A DNA stretch of 8,456 bases. It comes from Clostridia bacterium (GTDB taxonomy: Bacteria > Bacillota_A > Clostridia > Oscillospirales > CAG-272). Positions 4,956-8,456 of this stretch are shown piece by piece (the stretch's first letter is position 1; each line of letters starts with the position of its first letter). The stretch covers positions 1 to 8,456 of the forward strand of contig JAFSUU010000079.1 in NCBI GenBank assembly GCA_017445115.1, read 5' to 3'. A program made the position numbers and the translations under genes. A model generated the notes under the pieces. It made no database searches and had not been told where the DNA came from. It saw nothing but the letters and a program-made list of their open reading frames with translations.

Positions 4956-5230
4956 AATCATCACCACCAGCCGACGTTTCGTCGGGTAGGGGCAACGAAC
5001 CCACTTCAAAAAACTTAAACTCGACGTTGCAGTATCCCTACTCTGTGATTCACGGAGTGGGGATAACCGGAGCCCCCACCTAACGAAACGCGAGGCGTGG
5101 ATCAAGCAGAAGGCCCCTGCGCCGTGAAACACGGCGTGGGGATGAAAAGAAACATATACCTGAACATATTTATCGGACAAACAATCAGCGAAATCAGGCA
5201 GGCAGATAAACGCACGGGGGAGAATCAGAA
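4956..5230 (+). other. Structured intergenic region with three related triloop hairpins
   Basis: No gene is supported here; the minus-strand frame that crosses it is a shadow with no recognisable motif. Three hairpins share a design: stem, three-base loop, stem, then G(T)(A/G)GGG. They are 4971-4985 (CCGACG, TTT, CGTCGG), 5036-5062 (12 pairs around ATT, with G-T pairs) and 5113-5141 (about 12 pairs around AAA, one bulged T). The loops are centred at 4978, 5049 and 5128. A 19-base inverted repeat, 16 of 19 matching, flanks the middle hairpin (4975-4993 and 5072-5090). GTAGGG-GCAACG (4986-4997) can also pair with CGTTGC (5025-5030) and CCCTAC (5036-5041), competing with the middle hairpin. Candidate oriT, recombinase-binding region or structured RNA. 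Confidence 0.6.
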
Positions 5231-5323
5231 ATGAGATTATCGAAAATGAACGCAAAACGTCCGGCTAGACCCGTGTGCTGTCTTATCTGTTTTCGCAACT
5301 GCAAAAGCTGTTCCATGCTTTGA
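5231..5323 (+). CDS. Possible 30-residue cysteine-rich microprotein
   Basis: ATG 5231 follows GGGGGAG (5216-5222) at good spacing, and the frame ends at TGA 5321-5323. The second half reads CCLICFRNCKSC: after the first Cys, a C-x2-C-x3-C-x2-C array capable of binding a metal. The N-terminus is basic (MRLSKMNAKRPARP). No family is recognised. It ends 17 bases before the excisionase start and may be its leader or a co-regulator. Support is the ribosome site and the paired CxxC; the length is short enough for chance. Confidence 0.4.
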   Translation: MRLSKMNAKRPARPVCCLICFRNCKSCSML

Positions 5324-5340
5324 ATGGAAAGAAAGGGTAT

Positions 5341-5556
5341 ATGAAGGAACAGGACTACAAATCATACGATGAACTTCCCATGTATATGAACGTTCCAGCG
5401 ATGGCTAGGCTGCTCGGCATTTCCGAGTCCTCAGGCTACGAGCTTGTCCATGAGAAAGGCTTTCCGGCGTTCAGAATCGGAGCGCGTATCGTGATCGAAC
5501 GTGACAAACTGAAAGCCTGGATCGAGAGGCGTATGCAGGAAGGAGTTGTGTCATAA
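5341..5556 (+). CDS. xis: Excisionase-like MerR/HTH_17 DNA-binding protein
   Basis: This encodes 71 residues from ATG 5341. The core, MNVPAMARLLGISESSGYELVHEKGFPAFRIGARIVIERDKLKAWIERR, is a complete helix-turn-helix of the excisionase/DNA-binding domain type (HTH_17), with the winged FP-RIG-RIVI signature. The length fits small excisionases of Gram-positive integrative elements. Such proteins bend DNA at the attachment site and direct the integrase towards excision. It lies 85 bases upstream of the integrase in the same direction, the usual xis-int order. An in-frame TTG/CTG-rich extension to 5275 exists but lacks support; GAAAGAAAGGG just before 5341 is a moderate ribosome site. The function is inferred by family and position. 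Confidence 0.82.
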   Translation: MKEQDYKSYDELPMYMNVPAMARLLGISESSGYELVHEKGFPAFRIGARIVIERDKLKAWIERRMQEGVVS

Positions 5557-5652
5557 ATGATAAATTTTGTCTTTTGCGGTATTGTCTCTGGACTTGGGAA
5601 ATCCTTTGCAGTATTGTGTTGTGTCGGAGGGAGGTGGCACGATGGCCGGTAA
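5557..5652 (+). CDS. Possible 31-codon leader ORF between xis and int
   Basis: ATG 5557 begins immediately after the xis stop, with AAGGAG inside the xis 3' end 11 bases upstream. The frame stops at TAA 5650-5652, overlapping the integrase start at 5642. The product is hydrophobic and cysteine-containing (FCGIVSGLGKSFAVLCC). It could couple integrase translation to xis translation. No homolog is recognised, and it also covers the direct repeats at 5573-5617, so it may only be DNA-level sequence. Confidence 0.25.
   Translation: MINFVFCGIVSGLGKSFAVLCCVGGRWHDGR
5573..5617 (+). repeat. 13-bp direct repeats between xis and int
   Basis: TTTGCGGTATTGT (5573-5585) and TTTGCAGTATTGT (5605-5617) differ at one base and lie 32 bases apart, about three helical turns. 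They sit between the excisionase and integrase genes. Such phased repeats fit binding sites for Xis, an integrase arm domain or a repressor of the integrase. Confidence 0.6.
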
Positions 5653-6838
5653 ACGAGCGAACGGTGAAGGCAGCGTAAAAAAACGCGCGGACGGAAGATG
5701 GGAGGGCGTGATCGTCGTCGGGCACAAATCCGACGGCAGACCGATCACCAAATCGGTTTTCGCCAGAACACAGAAGGAACTTTTGTCGAAGCTAAGACGG
5801 ACGATCGACACGTATCGCGGCGCGGAACTGACCGAGGACAGCAGTATGACCGTCTTTGAATGGACGGAAAAATGGTTTGCGGAATACGCCGTCCCGAAGC
5901 TCCGCCCGTCGACGGTGAAGGGATACAGACAATACGCAAAACAGATCTGCCGGTTTATCGGTGAAAAACAGCTCAAATCCGTGACGACCGCCGACTGTCA
6001 GCGGATCTACAATACGCTGAAAAAGAGCGGACGTGTGAAGTGTACGGCGCGGTCAGGCAAGGGACTGTCTGACGCGTCGGTGCGCTCGGTTCACCTTCTT
6101 CTGCATGAGATGATGGAACACGCAAGACAGAAAAAGCTGATCGCGGTCAATCCGACTGTCGGCACGGTCGTGCCGAAACAGAATTCGGCTGAGATGAAAG
6201 TCTTGAACGAAGAGCAGCTCGATATTTACCTTGAGATCATCCGGAGCGATCCGTTCTGGCACGATTTCTTCTATCTTGAGCTGACGACAGGACTGCGCCT
6301 AGGGGAGCTCTGCGCGCTGCGATGGGAGGATTTTGATCAGAGCAAGGGTACGCTCAGAGTATCGCGCACGCTGGGAGATTCAGGCGACATCGTCTCCGTC
6401 GGTGATCCGAAGACAGACGCCGGCAGGCGCGCGATCTTCCTGCCGCAGAGCACGGCAACGGTGATGACGGAGCGGCTGGAAAAGAAATACAGCCCGTGGA
6501 TATTTCCGTCGCTGGACGAACCGGAAAAGCCAGTGTCAAAGTCGAGCGCTTATCACCGGCACAAATACTTCCTCAGAGCGGCTGAACTGCCGGATATACG
6601 TTTTCACGATCTGCGTCATACCTTCGCGACGCACGCACTTAAAAGCGGCGTCGACGCGAAAACGCTCTCCGGCATCCTCGGACATACAAACGCGAGCTTC
6701 ACGCTTGATACCTATACGCACGTGACGGGAGAAATGCAGCACCGCGCCGCGGAGATCGTAGGCGGCTTTATGGAAGAGGTATTCGGAAAGGAGCTGAAAC
6801 CTTGGCAGACAGACGAAAAAAAGGAACAGGAACCCTGA
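5642..6838 (+). CDS. int: Tyrosine integrase 1 (AP2-type arm-binding domain)
   Basis: This encodes 398 residues. ATG 5642 is chosen for the strong GGAGGGAGG seven bases upstream; the open frame continues upstream to 5567 without a better site. Domains: an AP2-like arm-binding domain (about residues 7-60: GEGSVKKRADGRWEGVIVVG...TKSVFARTQKEL), a SAM-like core-binding domain (about 75-190: TVFEWTEKWFAEY...KQLKSVTTADCQRIYNTLKK), then the catalytic domain. Active-site residues are all present: R219 (TTGLRLGELCALRW), K257 (DPKTDAGRR), H322-DLR325-H (HDLRHTFATHAL), H348 (GHTN) and Y358 (LDTYTHV). It should cut and rejoin attachment-site DNA through a 3'-phosphotyrosine link. The C-terminus ends 40 residues after the tyrosine. 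Its last 37 bases overlap the second integrase gene. Confidence 0.95.
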   Translation: MAGKRANGEGSVKKRADGRWEGVIVVGHKSDGRPITKSVFARTQKELLSKLRRTIDTYRGAELTEDSSMTVFEWTEKWFAEYAVPKLRPSTVKGYRQYAKQICRFIGEKQLKSVTTADCQRIYNTLKKSGRVKCTARSGKGLSDASVRSVHLLLHEMMEHARQKKLIAVNPTVGTVVPKQNSAEMKVLNEEQLDIYLEIIRSDPFWHDFFYLELTTGLRLGELCALRWEDFDQSKGTLRVSRTLGDSGDIVSVGDPKTDAGRRAIFLPQSTATVMTERLEKKYSPWIFPSLDEPEKPVSKSSAYHRHKYFLRAAELPDIRFHDLRHTFATHALKSGVDAKTLSGILGHTNASFTLDTYTHVTGEMQHRAAEIVGGFMEEVFGKELKPWQTDEKKEQEP

Positions 6839-8256
6839 CGGAACGCAAAGACGGACGTTGGGAGGGCAGGGTTGTCGTCGGCTACGATGACAACGGCAAG
6901 GCGATCCGTAAAAGCGTTTTTGCACCGTCAAAAACTGAGTGTCAGAAGAAACTGAAAGAACTGGTACAGCAGAGCTACTGCTCAACGGGAAAGCTTCCCG
7001 GTCAGGCGAAAGCGTCCATGACCTTCGGCGAATGGATGGATATGTGGTACCAGAACTATAACAAAAATACAGTCAGAGAGACAACGCGCTCGGGTTATGA
7101 AAACCGGATATACAAACACATCATCCCGGAAATCGGAGCGATACCGCTTGAGCGGCTGACGCAGAATGATCTGCAGGAGTTTTACCTGCGGTTAAAACTC
7201 GGCGGACGGCTCAGTAACGTCGAAAAATGCGGCAAAGGGCTGTCCGACCGTATGATCCGCGCCTGCCACGCAAGCTGCCGTATGGCGCTCGAAAAGGCGG
7301 TAAACGAAGGGCTGATACAGACAAATCCCGCGATAGGCTGCAAGCTGCCGCCGAAAAAAGCCCGTGAGATGCAGGTGCTCACTCATGAGGAGATGCAAAG
7401 GTTTCTGATCCAGGCGAAGCACGACGGATATTACGAGATATTTCTCCTTGATCTTGCCACAGGACTCAGGAGAGGAGAACTGCTCGGTCTAAAATGGAGC
7501 AACCTGAATTTCGAGAGCGGGGAGCTGCATATAGAGCGCCAGATCTCGCGTGTCAACGGAGAACTGAAAGCGATCCCGCCGAAAACAAAGGCGTCGGTCC
7601 GGAGTCTGATCCTTCCGCGTTCTGTTGTCAAAGTTCTCGTTGAATACCTTCAAACACTGCCGGCGGGTACGACGTGGGTATTTCCGTCTCCTGTCAAAGG
7701 AAACACTCCGCGCGACCCTCATTCGATCTATCAGAAAATGCAGCTGGTGCTTGACCGTGCGGAATGCAAGCGCGTTCGTTTTCACGATCTGCGTCACACG
7801 TTCGCAACAATGGCGCTGGAGCACGGGATGGATATAAAGACGCTGTCCGCGATCATAGGTCATGTCTCTTCCTCTACGACGATCGATATTTACAGCCACA
7901 TTACAACCGATATGCAGAAGAACGCGGCAAGAGCTATCGAACGAGGGATCGGAAAAAGCGATACGTGTATCAACGAGGAAGCCGTACCGAGACCCGATCA
8001 GCGGGAGAGAATTATCAAACCGAAAGATCCGCCGTTCATGCCATGGGAAGGAAAGACCCGCAAACCCGGAACCGGAGGCGTGTATATGATAAATGATCAT
8101 CTGTATGAAGGAAGGTATACGCCGAGAATGCCGGACGGCACGCGCAAAAGTTTCAACATATACGCGCATACGCGGGAAGAGTGCGAGGAAAAGCTGGCTG
8201 AGATGATCGTCGAAGTAAAAGCAAAAATCGCTGCGGAAAAGGCGGAGAAACAGTAA
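6802..8256 (+). CDS. Tyrosine integrase 2 with an extra C-terminal arm-like domain
   Basis: This encodes 484 residues. The start is TTG 6802, with AAAGGAG at 6787-6793 eight bases upstream inside integrase 1, so the genes overlap by 37 bases and are probably coupled. Residues 6-58 form an AP2-like arm domain (KGTGTLTERKDGRWEGRVVV...IRKSVFAPSKTEC), followed by a core-binding domain (about 70-190) and the catalytic domain with R223, K261, H328-DLR331-H, H354 and Y364 all present. About 120 residues follow the tyrosine. From about 421 to 474 this tail repeats the arm-domain pattern: KPGTGGVY..NDHLYEGRYTP, then GTRKSF, then TREECEEKLAEM. Most tyrosine integrases end soon after the nucleophile, so the second arm-like domain is notable. 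It resembles integrase 1 throughout, suggesting duplication. The two may act together or divide the work between ends. Confidence 0.95.
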   Translation: MADRRKKGTGTLTERKDGRWEGRVVVGYDDNGKAIRKSVFAPSKTECQKKLKELVQQSYCSTGKLPGQAKASMTFGEWMDMWYQNYNKNTVRETTRSGYENRIYKHIIPEIGAIPLERLTQNDLQEFYLRLKLGGRLSNVEKCGKGLSDRMIRACHASCRMALEKAVNEGLIQTNPAIGCKLPPKKAREMQVLTHEEMQRFLIQAKHDGYYEIFLLDLATGLRRGELLGLKWSNLNFESGELHIERQISRVNGELKAIPPKTKASVRSLILPRSVVKVLVEYLQTLPAGTTWVFPSPVKGNTPRDPHSIYQKMQLVLDRAECKRVRFHDLRHTFATMALEHGMDIKTLSAIIGHVSSSTTIDIYSHITTDMQKNAARAIERGIGKSDTCINEEAVPRPDQRERIIKPKDPPFMPWEGKTRKPGTGGVYMINDHLYEGRYTPRMPDGTRKSFNIYAHTREECEEKLAEMIVEVKAKIAAEKAEKQ

Positions 8257-8258
8257 AA

Positions 8259-8296
8259 ACCGCCTGTAACGGGGAATTTTCCTCGATACAGGCGGT
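8259..8296 (-). terminator. Strong hairpin after integrase 2, with a T run on the minus strand
   Basis: ACCGCCTGTA (8259-8268) pairs perfectly with TACAGGCGGT (8287-8296). Inside, CGGGGAA (8270-8276) pairs with TTCCTCG (8279-8285, one G-T) around a TT loop, giving about 17 pairs with one A-A mismatch. On the minus strand the stem is followed by TTTT (complement of A 8255-8258) and more pyrimidines, as in an intrinsic terminator. On the plus strand it is followed by CAAATG, with no T run. It therefore better stops transcripts entering from the right, though it may also slow integrase transcripts. Confidence 0.65.
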
Positions 8297-8456
8297 CAAA
8301 TGTGCTACGCGGCCGTTTTAGATTGGATTAAGTTTAAAAACCAGAGTATTTCAGCATTTTCACGGTCTTTTCGCCGTATACTGTACGATCATATTAGATC
8401 TGCTCTCATAGCCGTGATAATTGAATTATTACTGTTTTACGTTTCGGCAGATAATA
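8297..8456. other. Right-hand stretch without a recognisable gene
   Basis: All six frames are short or interrupted. A minus-strand frame ending at TAA near 8334-8336 reads YGEKTVKMLKYSGF in its last codons but is broken by stops about 20 codons upstream, so it is at most a fragment. This is where an attachment site or the element/chromosome junction is expected after the integrase pair. No tRNA is visible and no matching direct repeat was found at the left of the window. Confidence 0.45.

Larger units (their letters stand above)
544..8256. mobile_element. Integrative and mobilizable element (boundaries uncertain)
   Basis: Excisionase, two tyrosine integrases, a relaxase, an RHH accessory protein, small HTH and zinc-finger proteins and a toxin-antitoxin pair form one mobility cassette. 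No secretion-channel, coupling-protein or replication gene is seen, which fits a mobilizable element rather than a self-transferring one. The left border is unknown because the window begins inside the AlbA-type gene, which may also belong to the element. The right border should lie shortly after 8256. Confidence 0.6.

Noticed and set aside
4971..5145. CRISPR-like repeats (CACGG-GTGGGGAT wording similar to the end of type I-E repeats)
   Set aside because: The three copies differ in sequence and spacing (71 and 79 bases), the similarity is mainly hairpin design, and no cas gene is near.
4767..5255. Long minus-strand frame of 162 codons across the relaxase end and intergenic region
   Set aside because: No recognisable motif, no ribosome site and it overlaps the relaxase; it is the antisense of structured DNA.
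7489..8169. Minus-strand frame of 226 codons inside integrase 2
   Set aside because: It is antisense to an intact integrase with all catalytic residues and shows no domain of its own.
8280..8400. Minus-strand fragment ending YGEKTVKMLKYSGF
   Set aside because: Interrupted by stop codons about 20 codons upstream and lacking a start; too short to call a gene or pseudogene.
8297..8456. tRNA gene as integration target
   Set aside because: No cloverleaf, T-loop or anticodon arm pattern could be found in this stretch on either strand.

Overview
The window reads as one end of a small integrative and mobilizable element (IME) from a Gram-positive, Clostridia-type anaerobe (Oscillospiraceae/Lachnospiraceae-like). 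The basis is strong AGGAGG-type ribosome sites, a perfect-spacing sigma-A promoter, and gene families typical of such elements: a MobP-type relaxase, a RelB/DinJ-like antitoxin with Doc, a short HTH excisionase and AP2-arm tyrosine integrases. Genus cannot be fixed from sequence alone, and no type IV secretion or coupling-protein gene is visible, so transfer would depend on a helper element.

Layout. (1) 1-543: the 3' part of an AlbA_2/HATPase_c_4-type ATP-binding regulator. (2) 544-1173: a long non-coding leader with three 80-bp-spaced direct repeats, a 14-codon leader-like ORF, a dense series of hairpins (811-1055) and a 41-bp tandem repeat carrying two 12-codon micro-ORFs. (3) 1174-1559: a winged-helix HTH protein and a coupled 34-codon ORF. 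(4) 1560-2026: a second hairpin-rich non-coding stretch. (5) 2027-2301: a small four-cysteine protein and a coupled 27-aa basic micro-ORF. (6) 2345-2830: ATTGCG direct repeats, then a ribbon-helix-helix protein, probably the DNA-binding accessory of mobilization. (7) 2840-3551, minus strand: a self-contained toxin-antitoxin cassette with its own promoter and terminator. (8) 3591-4955: the relaxase. (9) 4956-5230: a third structured non-coding stretch with three related triloop hairpins and nested inverted repeats. (10) 5231-8256: a cysteine-rich micro-ORF, excisionase and two overlapping tyrosine integrases, then a hairpin terminator and about 160 bases with no recognisable gene.

How it fits together. 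The two integrases and the excisionase would handle integration and excision. The relaxase plus the RHH protein would nick and pilot one strand at an oriT that is not pinned down here; candidates are the ATTGCG repeats near 2345-2395 and the hairpin array at 4971-5143. The antitoxin/Doc pair would stabilise the element. The HTH protein and the AlbA-type regulator are plausible regulators. The most unusual material is the large amount of ordered non-coding DNA and the second integrase, which appears to carry an arm-type DNA-binding domain at both ends.
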